Assembly: GCA_015179125.1 (NCBI GenBank)
Contig: WHVA01000482.1
Location: 21,256 to 85,255, forward strand
Direction: 5' to 3'
Origin: Gautieria morchelliformis
Lineage: Eukaryota; Basidiomycota; Agaricomycetes; Gomphales; Gomphaceae
Length of the DNA stretch: 64,000 nt
Each line of letters opens with the position of its first letter. The stretch's first letter is position 1. Positions 1 to 11,373 of this stretch are shown piece by piece. The position numbers and the translations under genes were made by a program. The notes beneath the pieces were generated by a model. That model was not told the origin of the DNA and ran no database searches. It was given only the letters and a program-made list of their open reading frames with translations.

Positions 1-217
1 GCATGCCGGGTAAATGGTATCGATCGTATTTGATGGCGTGCCTGCTGGCGAAATGCGTGAGCAGTGAATAGCGGTTCTGAGAATGGGGCGAACAGCGGAT
101 AGAGTGGACGTAGAGGAGGAGTGGTCGGAGGGTGAGGTGAACTCAGGCGAAGATGCTAGGGAGTGATGAGGGGGAACATAGAGGCTGTGGGGTAAGAGAA
201 ATAGACAGGTCATGACA
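1..217 (-). mobile_element. Solo-LTR family sL, short form, cut by window edge
   Basis: The sequence is the reverse complement of the first part of the sL repeat also found at 555-1504 and 39862-40894. Its 5' end (TGTCATGACC read on the minus strand) is at 217, inside a gypsy RNase H reading frame that starts again immediately to the right. Only the 5' part of the repeat is in the window, so the far end and TSD cannot be checked. Confidence 0.75.
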
Positions 218-554
218 CCTAGTCACCGACCACAAGGGTCTCGAATACTTCAAGACCCAGAAGAACCTGTCAGACAGGCAAGTCCAGTGGTGGGAATTTC
301 TATCCCGCTTCAATTACAACACCGTCCACGTTGATGGCGTTGAGAACAAAGTAGCGGACTGTTTATCCCACTACTATGAAAGTGACACAGGTGATGACAA
401 TCACCTGGAATACATATTTGTCAATGCAGATGCATGACTAGACCTGGACGGTGAGCTAATGCCCACCAACTGATACATGGAGCTGCGTACAGCAGCTATG
501 AGGTGATCGACTCGCCTCCCAGAGAAAACAGAACCGAGAACAATAGAAGCTGCA
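218..554 (+). pseudogene. G1 gypsy pol remnant (RNase H region)
   Basis: Conceptual translation gives LVTDHKGLEYFKTQKNLSD then a WWEFLSRFNYN stretch and VDGVENKVADCLS, the end of a Ty3/gypsy RNase H domain and tether. The same wording occurs on the minus strand at 22319-22927, so both belong to one family, here called G1. Stops and missing domains on both sides show it is dead. It is interrupted by an sL LTR on each side and continues at 1505. Confidence 0.8.
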
Positions 555-1504
555 TGTCATGACCCGTTTATTCTCGTACCAAGTTACCCCCATTTTCCCC
601 TTCTATCCCTCCACGTCTATGTTCGCTCCATTCGCTCTTTGCCGAATTTGCCAAATGATCATTTGACAGTAACCATGCCATCAAACACAATTGACATCCC
701 TTACCCAGTGTGATGGTTCATCACTAGCCCCATCATCCTTCTGATTCAACCCCCTTTGGGTGTTCCTATGGCCGGGGTGCGTTCGCAGGATGTTCTACCT
801 GTAGATTGTGTGGGATCAACCCAGAAGACCAAGAGTCCATGCAGGGTAACATGTACGCAGGTGGCAAGGTGTGTTTTCTTGCATCAGTACCTTTCTCCTC
901 TTTTCTCTCCAACGTTTCATGTTTGCACTCCTCCCTAGTTCTATTGTATATGTGTTTCATCTATTTGTATCCTGACTGCACCCCCCTATCCAACCCTGAC
1001 TCACAACGGCCTCTTTCCTATTCACTGACATTATCTGAGCATTCGGTATAAGTAGTTTACATTTGCACGTATATTCTGCAGTTCAATTATCATATCTCTA
1101 TCTTGTGCAATCATCTTGAGCCCTCTTCTATAGACTACTATCTTAGACCAGAGGAGGACTTAAGCACCACTGGTGAGTTTTTGTACTTCACCTTCACTAC
1201 CTTAGCCTTCATACTATTCTCAGTGCTGTCAGCGAAGGGCTCCAAAGAAGCACCTTCTCCAGCCAAAGGATTGTTACTACTAGACAACCTTTCCATGAGG
1301 CCTTGTACGTTACATCATCAAGTATCACGGGCTATTTCGCTATGACTGTAGATAGGGTGAGCTCCATTTGGGCAGCCCTCTTACCTTCTAAATATTTATT
1401 GGTGCATCTTATTTGCTGAACTACACACTTCATTGCACAAGCCATTCGAGCATTTGCTATGTTCACTAATACACGATATTAACACCTAAAACCCAACCTT
1501 GACA
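555..1504 (+). mobile_element. Solo LTR sL, short form, 950 bp
   Basis: Begins TGTCATGACC and ends CTTGACA (TG...CA). It aligns with the inner part of the long copies at 39644 and 55144 and lacks their 5' extension of about 220-240 bp. Flanking pentamers CTGCA (550-554) and CTGTG (1505-1509) match at only three of five bases, so this may be an older insertion with a decayed TSD. No internal retroelement genes accompany it, hence 'solo'. Confidence 0.75.
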
Positions 1505-1993
1505 CTGTGGTCATGAATGAAGGCTCCGCCAAGAGCCTCGCCATGACGCATCCTTGCCAGACAAAGATGACGACAACATCCATGTCATTGCAGCAGGCAA
1601 TGACGGAGCCTCCCTATGTGTAAGTGTCGAATAGAACATGGACCTGCCAAAGGTCCTACACAACTCCTACCATAAGGAGCCCATGTTCATGAATATCATG
1701 GAGAACCTGGATGCACATCCAAGATTCGGAATCTGGGATGGGCTAATTTGGACAAAAAATCAGCTCAAGAGGGATGTCAAAACGTATTTCAAGGGGGAAG
1801 GAGGCTGATTGAAATCATTATCGATCATGCCCACCAGACAATTCGCCATTACGGTCAACTGAAGGCTTAGAATTACATTTGAAGAACATACTGGTGGCCC
1901 ATCCAGGCATTCTGCACTTCATGCGTGAAGTGTCAGACCACCAAGACAGGCATGCAGCGGCCCGCCAGACTGTAACATAGCCTGCCCATACCC
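1505..1993 (+). pseudogene. G1 gypsy pol remnant (pre-integrase and zinc-binding region)
   Basis: Fragments in different frames read HVIAAGND, then AHPRFGIWDGLIWTKNQLKRDV, then IIIDHAHQTIRHYGQ and NILVAHPGILHFMREVSD. The same order of phrases occurs at 22160-22330 and 63400-63780 in the other G1 copies, where they lie between RNase H and the integrase core. Several frameshifts and stops are present. It is the continuation of the fragment at 218-554 after the sL insertion. Confidence 0.7.
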
Positions 1994-2014
1994 GAGAGAG
2001 AGAGAGAGAGAGAG
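1994..2014. repeat. (GA)n microsatellite
   Basis: About ten uninterrupted GA units directly after the G1 remnant. The next 500 bases (2015-2540) hold no gene or repeat that I recognise. Confidence 0.9.
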
Positions 2015-2544
2015 GTTCAATTAACGGGCTCGAAGTGCCTGGGGCTTATGGTGCCTGGTATCTACGTGTGTACTAGCTTCCCTAATGAAGGAGTATACTA
2101 TACTATTTAAGTGTGTGATTTGGAAGATAGAAGTGAAGTGAAAAGTAGCATATCTGCAAATGCACTTGGCCCTGGGTGGGGCTGGAGAGGCGATTCTAAA
2201 CCTGCCACGCTTTATCTTTATTCATTATTTGGAGATGGTTGCATCTCTGGGTCTTTGCCTCTTGCCATGGAGGGAGCCTATTACCAGTCCCCCAGTGACA
2301 GTCAAATCTCCTCAAATCTCCAGTGCATCTGACAGTGCGAATACATGATGTGGTTTGTTAGGGTGGGGTCAAGGGCAGTGTAGGTAAGACTGGGGTGTAT
2401 TTAAAAATTGGCCGGAGAGGCACAGGAGGGCCAATCCCTCATGGAAGGTGTTTGGCAGAAAATGAGAGTCGAGGTTGGGTGTTGGGCCGCTGTGAGAGCT
2501 GAGTCAGTATCTGTGTTGAGCAGCAGATTCATGAGAAGATGGGC

Positions 2545-2790
2545 TTAGGCTGGGTTGTCTTCGTGTGGGGTGATGTCCATGTATCGGTTGAAGCGGGCAG
2601 TGTCTTGGATGAATCGGAGGGTGGCAGGGAGGATCTTTGGGTCTCCTAGCAGGCGTGAGACAGAGTGACTGGCCTTGCCTGCTTTGTGTCGGAGCTGTTT
2701 CCGGGGTTCCATGAACCTCTTGCAGTGTTTGAGAAAGTGCACAAGCATTTCAGGTTGCCAGCATCATTTGCACAGTGCCGAGTCTGTTGC
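2545..2790 (-). pseudogene. 3' end of a non-LTR retrotransposon ORF2
   Basis: The minus strand encodes a Cys/His motif (C-x2-C, H, C around WQPEMLVHFLKHC) followed by a tail with LLGDPKILPATLRFIQDTARF. This matches in order and wording the C-terminal tail of the complete element at 31685-37689 (CPACRR...HHFLFRC, then LLGRPKAMTHLFRYLHDTRRF). A TGA lies inside the motif, and everything upstream is absent, so this is a truncated or decayed copy. Confidence 0.7.
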
Positions 2791-3287
2791 CTTTATCTGT
2801 TGTGATAAACGCAATTATCTTACTCAAATCATTTATATAAAAAGAAACTAATAAAAAAAGAAGAGAAAATCAAAACAAAAAAATCAAAAGAAACACAAAC
2901 TACATTCACGATAGACGTCGGCGCAAACGACGATCACACGAATCTTACGACACGCTATATTACCCATAGATCGGGTAGTATACAGGAGTTCGAGCGTCGG
3001 CCACGTGCGGCCGATCAGGGACGGCGCGCCTATCGGGTGATGGTATCAGCCATGACGTCGACAGGCGCCAGGCCATAGGTACCGAGGGGTACGGGCACCA
3101 AACGCCGCAGAGAATAGTAGACTGCGCAGGGGTACAGGGTGTTGTGGAATGACCTGAGAAAGTCATCTGCAACACATATACTCAATCAGCTGCCACACAA
3201 GAGAGGCACAGAGACAGCGGCCCCATCTCCAAGCCTAGCATTTATGCTAGGCAGGGCAAATATAGTATCATTCTCTATTCTAGCTCC
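2791..3287. other. Non-coding stretch left of element C1
   Basis: It holds an A-rich low-complexity run (about 2833-2896) and otherwise no recognisable gene. The right edge is the chromovirus LTR. Confidence 0.6.
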
Positions 3288-3785
3288 TGTCAGGGGACAC
3301 CCTGTTTTCCATTTCCAGTTCCGACACCACACCCAGTCCCGACTCCATTTCAGACTCCGCTTCCGGTTCCGACACCACACCCAGTTCCGACTCCATCTCC
3401 GCATCCGCTTTCGGGAACAATTCCGCTTCTGGGAGAACTTCCACCAGTTCCGTTCGCCTTGCCAGTTCCACTCCAATTTCCGACTTCCGCCCCGGAACAG
3501 TGTCGGAAATCAAGCGACTCGCATAATAGGTGGCATCAAGGGTCGATCAAGGGTCAGGGGGATGCAGGGTTGATGGCGGGTGCCAAGCGTTGTCCCTGGC
3601 TGTGCAGCGTAGTATAATACGGGCTCGCTGACATTGGGGGTCCTTAGACTTTTCTCTTTGGATTTCCCCTTGTCAGGTGAGAACCCCCTCTCTTGTATGC
3701 TCTGTTCATTTATATATACTTTGGATTTCCCCTTGTCAGTTGTGTGGTAGTGTGATCTCCACAACTAGCCAGGGTTGCCCTTACA
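3288..3785 (+). repeat. C1 5' LTR (498 bp)
   Basis: Starts TGTCAGGGGAC and ends CCCTTACA; repeated at 9055-9551. It contains two direct copies of TTTGGATTTCCCCTTGTCAG and many TTCCGA-type words. The LTR is about 99 percent identical to its partner, implying a recent insertion. Confidence 0.95.
3613..3619 (+). promoter_or_regulatory. Putative C1 TATA box
   Basis: TATAATA within the 5' LTR, 33 bases upstream of AGACTTTTCT (3646-3655), the expected region of transcription start. A second AT-rich run, TATATATA (3711-3718), lies further downstream. The assignment rests on spacing only. Confidence 0.45.
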
Positions 3786-3787
3786 GC

Positions 3788-3797
3788 AGAAAAGTCT
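3788..3797 (+). promoter_or_regulatory. Putative C1 primer-binding site, self-priming type
   Basis: AGAAAAGTCT two bases after the LTR is an exact reverse complement of AGACTTTTCT at 3646-3655, which would be at or near the 5' end of the transcript. Tf1 of fission yeast, a relative, primes reverse transcription by folding the first 11 bases of its own mRNA onto the PBS. No tRNA-like PBS starting with TGG is seen here. Confidence 0.5.
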
Positions 3798-3972
3798 CTC
3801 CCATAGAGGACCGGCGGTCGTACTGCGTGTCGCAGCCGCCATAGGTGCGTTCGGAATCGGAGACAGCGACTCGGAGATCGCAACCTCTTCCGCACACACA
3901 GCGTACGACAGCCCTTCTTCTTACGTCGAGCTCCCAACCCCGGAAATCCCGTCCCACATTTCTCCTTCCGAC

Positions 3973-5148
3973 ATGGATCCGGACGATCGTCTTCGGAATA
4001 TGGAGGAGGAATTGACGCGGAACCGGATGAAGACCGACGCGATTGAAACAGCCTTACAAGCGATTTTGGCTAAGTTAGATATTCCACAAGGTGGTGGAAA
4101 TGAAATGTTGGATGATCCGGATTTCGGAAAAGCGGAACTAGCGGAGGAGAGAAAGTCCGCGAAGTTAGCAAAGGTCAAACCCGCAACTCCGGCGGACTTT
4201 GACGGAGATCGGGAGAAGGGACGCGCATTCTTCAACACATGCAGCATCTACTTCGCAATTGTCGGAGACCTCTTTCCGAATGACCAGGCTCGGATTCACT
4301 GGGCATTGTCCTTTTTCAAGTCGGACCGCGCATCCCGTTTTGCAAACAAGGTGATCCGACATGAAGCAAAGGGCAAGGGGAACTACTTCCGAGACTGGGA
4401 CGCCTTCGAGAAAACATTTTCCGACCAGTTCCGCCCAAAAAATGAGCAGCTCACAGCCCTTACGAAGCTCGAGGGGACCAGCTGGTACCAGGCCAAGGAT
4501 CCGGTCGATGACTATATCGATCGCTTCCAGGAGCTCATCGACCTTGCGGAGTATGATGATGACAAGACGATCGTCATCAAATTCCGACGAGGACTCGATC
4601 CGACACTCCAGAACCAAGTTGCGCTGCTTGGGGATGGAGCTCCGGACTTTGATGACCCGGAAGGGTGGTACCAAGCTGCACAGAGGGTGTCCCGGAACAG
4701 GGAAGCAAATGAGGCCTTCGTGGAGACGAGCCGGAATATGACGCGCAGTTCCACTCGTCCTACTCCACCTGTGCCAAAATCCGGAAGCGCATTCATTCCC
4801 ATGCGGAAATTATTTCCGATGCTTGCTCCGCCTGCTCCTATTAGGAACCATAGCCCTCCTCCCTCGAAGAGTGGCCCTGCCCCGATGGATGTTGACCGCA
4901 TGCGCGGAAAAGGCCACGGAACTATCACCTGCTTCCGATGCCGTCAACCAGGTCACTATGCTCGCGAGTGCCCCCAAGCCTTTGACATCCGGCTTATGAC
5001 CACGGAGGAGAAACTCGAGCTCCTTCCAGAGTTCCTCGCACTCGCGGACATAGGCGGAGTGCCTACTGCGGAAGGAGTTTCCGAAAATGCGGAACATGGC
5101 GCATCGGAAGCGGAAGATGCGTCGGATTTTGTGACGCGCAGCGGGTGA
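3973..5148 (+). CDS. gag: C1 Gag polyprotein
   Basis: Retrotransposon capsid protein of 391 residues that packages the element RNA in virus-like particles. The first in-frame ATG is at 3973 (MDPDDRLRNMEEE, then a probable coiled coil); the frame is open upstream into the LTR, so an upstream non-ATG start cannot be excluded. The centre is a gag/capsid region with typical WYQAKDPVDDYIDRFQEL wording. A CCHC zinc knuckle (CFRCRQPGHYARECP, near residue 320) binds RNA. The stop TGA at 5146-5148 lies inside the beginning of pol, which is in the -1 frame. Confidence 0.9.
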   Translation: MDPDDRLRNMEEELTRNRMKTDAIETALQAILAKLDIPQGGGNEMLDDPDFGKAELAEERKSAKLAKVKPATPADFDGDREKGRAFFNTCSIYFAIVGDLFPNDQARIHWALSFFKSDRASRFANKVIRHEAKGKGNYFRDWDAFEKTFSDQFRPKNEQLTALTKLEGTSWYQAKDPVDDYIDRFQELIDLAEYDDDKTIVIKFRRGLDPTLQNQVALLGDGAPDFDDPEGWYQAAQRVSRNREANEAFVETSRNMTRSSTRPTPPVPKSGSAFIPMRKLFPMLAPPAPIRNHSPPPSKSGPAPMDVDRMRGKGHGTITCFRCRQPGHYARECPQAFDIRLMTTEEKLELLPEFLALADIGGVPTAEGVSENAEHGASEAEDASDFVTRSG

Positions 5149-8100
5149 GATGTGTGCCCCTGCTGCCTGTACATAACCGGTTTGCCTGTCTTGAAGTAGA
5201 GAATGAAAAGCCCCGACTCCCCTCACTTCATACAGACCCACCGGATAAAGTCACACAAAAGCCAAATCCGACACCCCGTCTATCCCGCATCCGCCCTTGG
5301 GAGAGACGCCTTCCGAAGCGCTATGTCGTTGCTGCCACCCCTGGCCCCAAGTCACTAGTCATTAAGGTAGAGATCCAGACGACAGATACGGCGGAAGTCA
5401 AATCCGGACCCACCCTTGTCGATTGCGGGGCCACTGGTCAGTTTATGGACCGGGACTATGTGGAACGGAACCGACTGACGACGCGGAAGTTGCAACGTGC
5501 AATCCCGGTGTTCAATGTGGATGGAAGCCCCAATGAGGCAGGGTCCATCATGGAGATAGTGGACACAATTCTCCGCTACGATGGACACTCGGAACGCACT
5601 TCCTTCGCTGTCACCAGCCTGGGGAAGCAAGACATCATCCTTGGGTTTACCTGGCTTCAAGAGCACAACCCGGAGATCAATTGGCAGACTCGGAAGGTAC
5701 TGATGAGTCGATGTCCAGCCAAGTGTCACATGTGCCGGTCGGAAGTGCGGAAGGAGCACCAGGAGCAGCGGAAGACCGAACGGCTCATACAGACATGTCG
5801 TTCCGGCCCCCATCCACTGCTTGCAGAAGAAGACTCGGAAGCGGAATTTGACCCGGATCCCCCTTCCAATTCCGATTCCGACGTCATCCGACTCGGCCTG
5901 GAAGACGCTCTGACGGAAGGGGAGCGCTTGCTGTACGTAAACCTTCCGCCGGAGGCGGAACACATCCGCGCCACCGGAAATATTTCGCAACGCCTTGCTG
6001 AAGCCTCTAAGAGGTATGATAGAGTGGAGGCGGAAATTCCGGAGTACCTGCGGGAGTTTGAGGACGTCTTCTCCAAGGAGTCGTTTGATGCCCTGCCTCC
6101 GCGGAAACTGTGGGACCATGCCATCGAGTTGGAGCCTGGGTCGAAGCCCACCAACTGCAAGGTCTACCCGCTGTCACCCAAGGAGCAGGTAGAGCTCGAT
6201 GCATTCCTTGCGGAAAATCTCCGTACAGGGAGGATCCGCCCCTCCAAGTCACCCATGGCATCTCCGGTGTTCTTCATCAAGAAGAAGGACGGCTCGCTCA
6301 GACTTGTGCAGGATTACCGGGCCTTGAATGCGATCACGATCAAGAACCGGTACCCCATTCCGCTCATTTCCGAATTGATCACACAACTCCGCGGGGCGAA
6401 GTACTTCACCAAGCTGGATGTCCGCTGGGGCTTCAATAATGTCCGGATCCGGGAGGGAGATGAGTGGAAGGCCGCATTCCGCACCAACCGAGGACTCTTT
6501 GAGCCACAGGTCATGTTCTTTGGCCTCACCAACAGTCCTGCCACGTTCCAGACAATGATGAATGACATTTTCCGTGACATGATAGCAGAAGGGGTTGTCT
6601 GCGTCTACCTCGATGACATCCTCATCTTCACAAAAACAATGTCCGAACATCGGGAAGTCGTGTGGAGAGTGCTGGAACGACTCCGGGAGTACAACCTGTG
6701 TCTCAAGCCGGAAAAGTGCGAATTTGAGCGGACGCGGATAGAGTATCTTGGGGTGATCGTGTCGGAAGGAAAGGTGGAAATGGACCCCGTCAAGGTTTCC
6801 GGTGTGTCGGATTGGCCGGTGCCGCGAAACAAGAAGGAAGTCCAGTCCTTCATTGGGTTTGTCAATTTCTACCGGCGGTTCATCAAGGACTTCTCCTGCC
6901 ACGCCCGTGCCCTCTTCGACCTCACCAAGAAGGAGGTTGGATGGCGGTGGGGAGAGCCGGAACGGGCCTCCTTTGACAAACTCAAAGAGCTGATCACTTC
7001 CGCCCCGGTCCTGATCTTTCCCGACGACTCTCGCCCTTACCGAGTGGAGGCGGATTCTTCCGACGCAGCTACCGGAGCGGTCTTGTCGCAACAGTCATCG
7101 GAAGAAGGTGGGGGGTGGCATCCGATTGCCTTCTTCTCTAAGAGTCTCAGTCCGGTCGAGCGGAACTACGAGATCCATGACAAGGAGATGCTGGCAATCA
7201 TCCGAGCGCTGGAGGAGTGGCGACACTTCCTCGAGGGTGCTCTATGCCCATTTGAGATCTGGACAGACCACAAGAACCTTGAGTATTTCCGCACGTCTAA
7301 GAAGTTGAACCGACGACAAGCACGGTGGTCCTTACACCTGTCCCGGTTTGACTTCATGCTCCACCACCGCCCCGGCCGCACCATGGGCAAGCCCGATGCC
7401 CTATCCCGCCGTGCGGATCATGGAAGCGGAAGCGGAGACAATGCGGATATGACACTGCTCCGCCCAAGTCTCTTTGCAATCCGCGCCCTAGAAGGAGTGA
7501 CCGCAGTTGGAGCGGAAGCGGAAATGCTCCGGGACATCCGGAGACAGTATCGGAATGGAGAGAAGGAGGAGTCGGTGGTGAAGGCAGTGGAGGAACTTCG
7601 GAAAGGGAACTCACGGTCTGTACGCGCAGCGGAATGGTCGGAACGGGATGGGCTACTCCACTTCAGAGGCAAGGTCTACGTTCCAGATGGGGCGGACCTC
7701 CGCCGCCGCATCGTGTCCCAGCACCATGACACACGGGTCGCTGGGCATGCTGGCAGGTGGAAGACGCTGGAGTTAGTGGCTCGGAATTACTGGTGGCCTC
7801 AGATGTCCCGCTACATTGGACAGTACGTGAAGACATGTGACCTTTGTCTCCAAACCAAAGCGCAACGACATCCACCCGTCGGAGAACTTGTTCCGCTCCC
7901 GAATCCCGAATCCCGCTGGGACACCATCAGCGTCGACTTCATTGTTGAACTCCCAGAGTCTCATGGCTACGACGCGATCATGAACGTCGTGGATTCGGTA
8001 AGCAAGGTGTCCCACTTCATTCCGACGCACACGACGATCACAGCCCTCGGAGCGGCCCGCCTGTTCCTTGCCCATGTCTGGAAGTTGCATGGGCTCCCGA

Positions 8101-9293
8101 AGCAAGTTGTTTCCGACCGAGGTCCGCAGTTTGTCGCGGAACTGACTCGGGAGCTCTACCGCCTGCTCAGCATAAAGCTAGCTACCACCACGGCGTACCA
8201 TCCGCAGGGTGACGGACAGACGGAACGGGTCAATCAGGAGTTGGAGCAATATCTCCGCCTCTTTGTCAATGAGAGGCAGGACGACTGGGATGAATTACTT
8301 CCGCTGGCGGAATTCCAATACAACAACCATGTCCATTCCGCCACACAACAGACTCCCTTCATGCTCGACTCCGGACGACACCCGCGGATGGGCTTCGAAC
8401 CACGCCAGGCTGAGTCCCGACTCGAGACGGTCAATGAGTTCCGAGACCGCATGGACTCCACCCTTTCGGAAGCCAAGTCGGCCCTTGCAAAGGCCAAGGA
8501 TGACATGGCGAGGTACTACAACCAACGCCGGGTTCCTGCCCCAGAGTACCAAGTTGGAGACAAGGTGTATCTAGATGCAAGTGACATCCGCACCACACGC
8601 CCTTCACAGAAGCTTGCCCACCGCTACCTTGGGCCCTTCACAGTGACGCGGAGGGTTGGACGGAATGCATACCGCCTGCGACTTCTGATGTCCATGTCCC
8701 GCCTCCACCCCGTCTTCAACGTGGTGAAGTTACTCCCTATGCTTGAGGACCCAATTCCAGGTCGGAAGGCTCATCCGCCACCTCTGCCAGAGATTGTAGA
8801 TGGGGAGGAGCACTATGTGGTGGAACGGATCCTGGACAGCCGGTTTGTGCGAGGACGACTCCAATTCCTCGTGAAATGGGAAGGGTATGGGTACGAAGAG
8901 AATTCGTGGGTCCCGGAGCAAGATGTTTCCGCCCCGGACAAGCTCGGGGAGTTCTATAGGACACATCCCGGTGCCCCTCGCCGGATCCGCTCGTTGGCAT
9001 TTCAATCCCTCGTGTCCCGTGCTTCGAGGACGCAGCACGCTAGAGAGGGGGTGATGTCAGGGGACACCCTGTTTTCCATTTCCAGTTCCGACACCACACC
9101 CAGTTCCGACTCCATTTCCGACTCCGCTTCCGGTTCCGACACCACACCCAGTTCCTACTCCATCTCCGCATCCGCTTTCGGGAACAATTCCGCTTCTGGG
9201 AGAACTTCCACCAGTTCCGTTCGCCTTGCCAGTTCCACTCCAATTTCCGACTTCCGCCCCGGAACAGTGTCGGAAATCAAGCGACTCGCATAA
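5145..9293 (+). CDS. pol: C1 Pol polyprotein with chromodomain
   Basis: About 1,380 codons, uninterrupted. In order: aspartic protease (DCGATG, about residues 93-98), reverse transcriptase (YLDD at 488-491), RNase H (about 630-760), HHCC zinc motif, integrase core (SVDF, SDRG, GQTE supply the DDE triad near 930, 990, 1025) and a chromodomain ([10 protein letters not shown] to SWVPEQDV, about 1222-1270), which in chromoviruses directs integration to marked chromatin. The frame is -1 to gag and open upstream of 5145, so expression needs -1 frameshifting, readthrough or re-initiation; no standard slippery heptamer is obvious. The C-terminus continues about 80 codons into the 3' LTR before TAA. 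Confidence 0.93.
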   Translation: MRCVPLLPVHNRFACLEVENEKPRLPSLHTDPPDKVTQKPNPTPRLSRIRPWERRLPKRYVVAATPGPKSLVIKVEIQTTDTAEVKSGPTLVDCGATGQFMDRDYVERNRLTTRKLQRAIPVFNVDGSPNEAGSIMEIVDTILRYDGHSERTSFAVTSLGKQDIILGFTWLQEHNPEINWQTRKVLMSRCPAKCHMCRSEVRKEHQEQRKTERLIQTCRSGPHPLLAEEDSEAEFDPDPPSNSDSDVIRLGLEDALTEGERLLYVNLPPEAEHIRATGNISQRLAEASKRYDRVEAEIPEYLREFEDVFSKESFDALPPRKLWDHAIELEPGSKPTNCKVYPLSPKEQVELDAFLAENLRTGRIRPSKSPMASPVFFIKKKDGSLRLVQDYRALNAITIKNRYPIPLISELITQLRGAKYFTKLDVRWGFNNVRIREGDEWKAAFRTNRGLFEPQVMFFGLTNSPATFQTMMNDIFRDMIAEGVVCVYLDDILIFTKTMSEHREVVWRVLERLREYNLCLKPEKCEFERTRIEYLGVIVSEGKVEMDPVKVSGVSDWPVPRNKKEVQSFIGFVNFYRRFIKDFSCHARALFDLTKKEVGWRWGEPERASFDKLKELITSAPVLIFPDDSRPYRVEADSSDAATGAVLSQQSSEEGGGWHPIAFFSKSLSPVERNYEIHDKEMLAIIRALEEWRHFLEGALCPFEIWTDHKNLEYFRTSKKLNRRQARWSLHLSRFDFMLHHRPGRTMGKPDALSRRADHGSGSGDNADMTLLRPSLFAIRALEGVTAVGAEAEMLRDIRRQYRNGEKEESVVKAVEELRKGNSRSVRAAEWSERDGLLHFRGKVYVPDGADLRRRIVSQHHDTRVAGHAGRWKTLELVARNYWWPQMSRYIGQYVKTCDLCLQTKAQRHPPVGELVPLPNPESRWDTISVDFIVELPESHGYDAIMNVVDSVSKVSHFIPTHTTITALGAARLFLAHVWKLHGLPKQVVSDRGPQFVAELTRELYRLLSIKLATTTAYHPQGDGQTERVNQELEQYLRLFVNERQDDWDELLPLAEFQYNNHVHSATQQTPFMLDSGRHPRMGFEPRQAESRLETVNEFRDRMDSTLSEAKSALAKAKDDMARYYNQRRVPAPEYQVGDKVYLDASDIRTTRPSQKLAHRYLGPFTVTRRVGRNAYRLRLLMSMSRLHPVFNVVKLLPMLEDPIPGRKAHPPPLPEIVDGEEHYVVERILDSRFVRGRLQFLVKWEGYGYEENSWVPEQDVSAPDKLGEFYRTHPGAPRRIRSLAFQSLVSRASRTQHAREGVMSGDTLFSISSSDTTPSSDSISDSASGSDTTPSSYSISASAFGNNSASGRTSTSSVRLASSTPISDFRPGTVSEIKRLA

Positions 9294-9551
9294 TAGGTGG
9301 CATCAAGGGTCGATCAAGGGTCAGGGGATGCAGGGTTGATGGCGGGTGCCAAGCGTTGTCCCTGGCTGCGCAGCGTAGTATAATACGGGCTCGCTGACAT
9401 TGGGGGTCCTTAGACTTTTCTCTTTGGATTTCCCCTTGTCAGGTGAGAACCCCCTCTCTTGTATGCTCTGTTCATTTATATATACTTTGGATTTCCCCTT
9501 GTCAGTTGTGTGGTAGTGTGATCTCCACAACTAGCCAGGGTTGCCCTTACA
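9055..9551 (+). repeat. C1 3' LTR (497 bp)
   Basis: Partner of 3288-3785. It supplies the stop codon of pol (9291-9293) and is preceded by the polypurine tract used to prime plus-strand DNA synthesis. Confidence 0.95.
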
Positions 9552-11032
9552 GTTAAGCTCAAACGCTCTTAAACTTATTATAACTACATAGGAGCTGACA
9601 AATCACTATTATCTTTGTGTGGTCAGTGTGCGCGACGTGGCATCAAATGCCAACGGCTCACTAAGTCTCAGCGGGGTAAGGAGGCGGACGAGGTGAGGAT
9701 GAGGGGGCGAGAGAAGATGTGCGCAATTCTCGGAGCGCCTCGTCCGCGGGCGCGACCCAACAGTGACGAGATTGTTCTCTGAGAAGGGGGCAGTCATGGT
9801 AGCATCGTGGTAACGGGGATAACAGGCAGCGCTATGATTAGGTGTCCATATACCCTCACACCATATATACATTTATCGAAAAATTCCCTCCCTCACAGGC
9901 CCGGGCTTTAGCCCGGCCGAGCCCGAGCCCTCGTCCTGGGCCGGGCTTCAATTTTGGGGAGCTCGAGCCCTCAAAAGCCTGGCCCGAGCCCGGAGAACAC
10001 TATGAGCTCATCTGTATCTAGCTACTGTGCATAACCGCTACACCACCGCCGGTGGTAAATGTTTTTGAAATGTTTCTCTGACGATGTTGAGGCACAGTCG
10101 CCTATGCCTCAGGGAGATCGCGTGGTTATGTCTAGGAAATAAACCTCCGCGAATCGTTTTAGGCTTAAAAAACCTTGAATGTTTGGGCAAGGTTTGGCAG
10201 ATACCTCTGTGAATCTCAGTAACTCTCCTCAATAAGAGCTTTGCCACCAATGTCTCTGTGGCCTCATGTCAACGTTATGACCAGCTCAAACATCGGCATT
10301 CATATTCCATTGGAATAGCTTTCTGTAACTGCTCGCAAACCTCAATTAGAGCTTGGGCACCAATGTATCTGTGACCTCACATTTAGCTACGTCGGCTCGT
10401 ATATTCCATCGCCATAGCTTTGCGCATTACCTTATATATATAGCCAATAGGCATCTATCAAAGCATTGTTGATGCTTATTACAATGTCCATGAAAATGCC
10501 ATCTTCACGGCAGGTTCCCCTCAAATACTTTTCCATCGATCGCACCCACTAATAAGCTCGCCCTTTCCTTCCCACTTTTTCCGTGCCTGCCTTTCTGGCA
10601 TGGTGGTCGCAAACGATCTGCCATTTCTCGAGGTCCTTAGTCAGGGTGACAGGGCGCATGGCAAGCTCAGTGTGTGAGCGCGGGAAATCCTCCTGGTTTC
10701 CTAAATCTTTCTGGTTACGTACAGACATTTGACGTGGATGGCAAACCATTACCTCCCTCAGTAAAGCCTATCGAGAATCACTACTCTGAATCCTCCATAT
10801 CGCTGCTCAATAATCCTCCCTGCTATCCTTGGGTTACGTCCCGAACACGGCGATTGGACCACTATATTACATCTCAGTCCTTCCACTGGGTGTCACTTTT
10901 TCGCTCACTCCTATACCAAATATTTCTGGCTATGAACAGACGTTCGACGTGGATAGCGAACCATTATTTGTTTTGTCCAAAAACTCTTTAAGAAAACACT
11001 CCTCTGACTCCGCCATATGACTTTCCAACTGC
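9552..11032. other. Gene-poor stretch with several local repeats
   Basis: No supported gene. It contains a GC-rich block of self-complementary CCCGGGC/GCCCGG words (9897-9994), a copy of the copia K1 LTR end (TGCATAACCGCTACA, 10028-10042), two diverged tandem units of about 113 bp (10227-10430), and a diverged duplication (10707-10806 and 10921-11025) whose translation repeats the phrase QTFDVD. The origin of these pieces is unclear. Confidence 0.55.
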
Positions 11033-11339
11033 TGTAATGCTTCGTTCAGGCCTGGTGACACTCGAAGAGTATGACTTTTAGATGAGAAGTTCTGCGAGTG
11101 AGAAGGGGTCTCGAAAAGATGGATCTATTCGGTGGAAACTTGTACTACTTATAGTCTGTGAGAACAAAGAGATCTAAGAATAATGTGGTTCTTAAGGAAC
11201 AGTGGACATGACGTGCGTAAGCTATGTGGACAGTGGACAAGAGTGGACAGTGGACAAGTGATGCTTGTCCACAATCCGCATCTGTGTGTGGGTGCTTGTG
11301 TACGCATCATCCGCAACTAGACAGGACAGCTGTCTTACA
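11033..11339 (-). repeat. G2 3' LTR
   Basis: 307 bp; includes two near-tandem copies of GTGGACAGTGGACAAG. Being 3' in the minus orientation it follows the polypurine tract. Confidence 0.9.
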
Positions 11340-11373
11340 TCTCCTCCCACCCCTCGAAAGAACCGGACACTCC

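Larger units (their letters stand above)
3288..9551 (+). mobile_element. C1: complete chromodomain Ty3/gypsy retrotransposon
   Basis: A 6,264-bp element with LTRs of 498 and 497 bp that differ by four substitutions and one 1-bp indel, a gag ORF, an uninterrupted pol ORF ending in a chromodomain, and a polypurine tract (9042-9051, AGAGAGGGGG) just before the 3' LTR. Domain order is protease, RT, RNase H, integrase, chromodomain, which defines the chromoviruses. Both genes are open, so it may be recently active. I could not find a TSD: the left flank ends GCTCC and the right flank begins GTTAA, so one flank may have been rearranged. Confidence 0.95.

Noticed and set aside
3186-3513. Minus-strand ORFs rich in Trp/Arg/Glu in the C1 LTR (also 9040-9243)
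   Set aside because: They come from the repeated TTCCGA words of the LTR read backwards; same sequence in both LTRs and no protein features.
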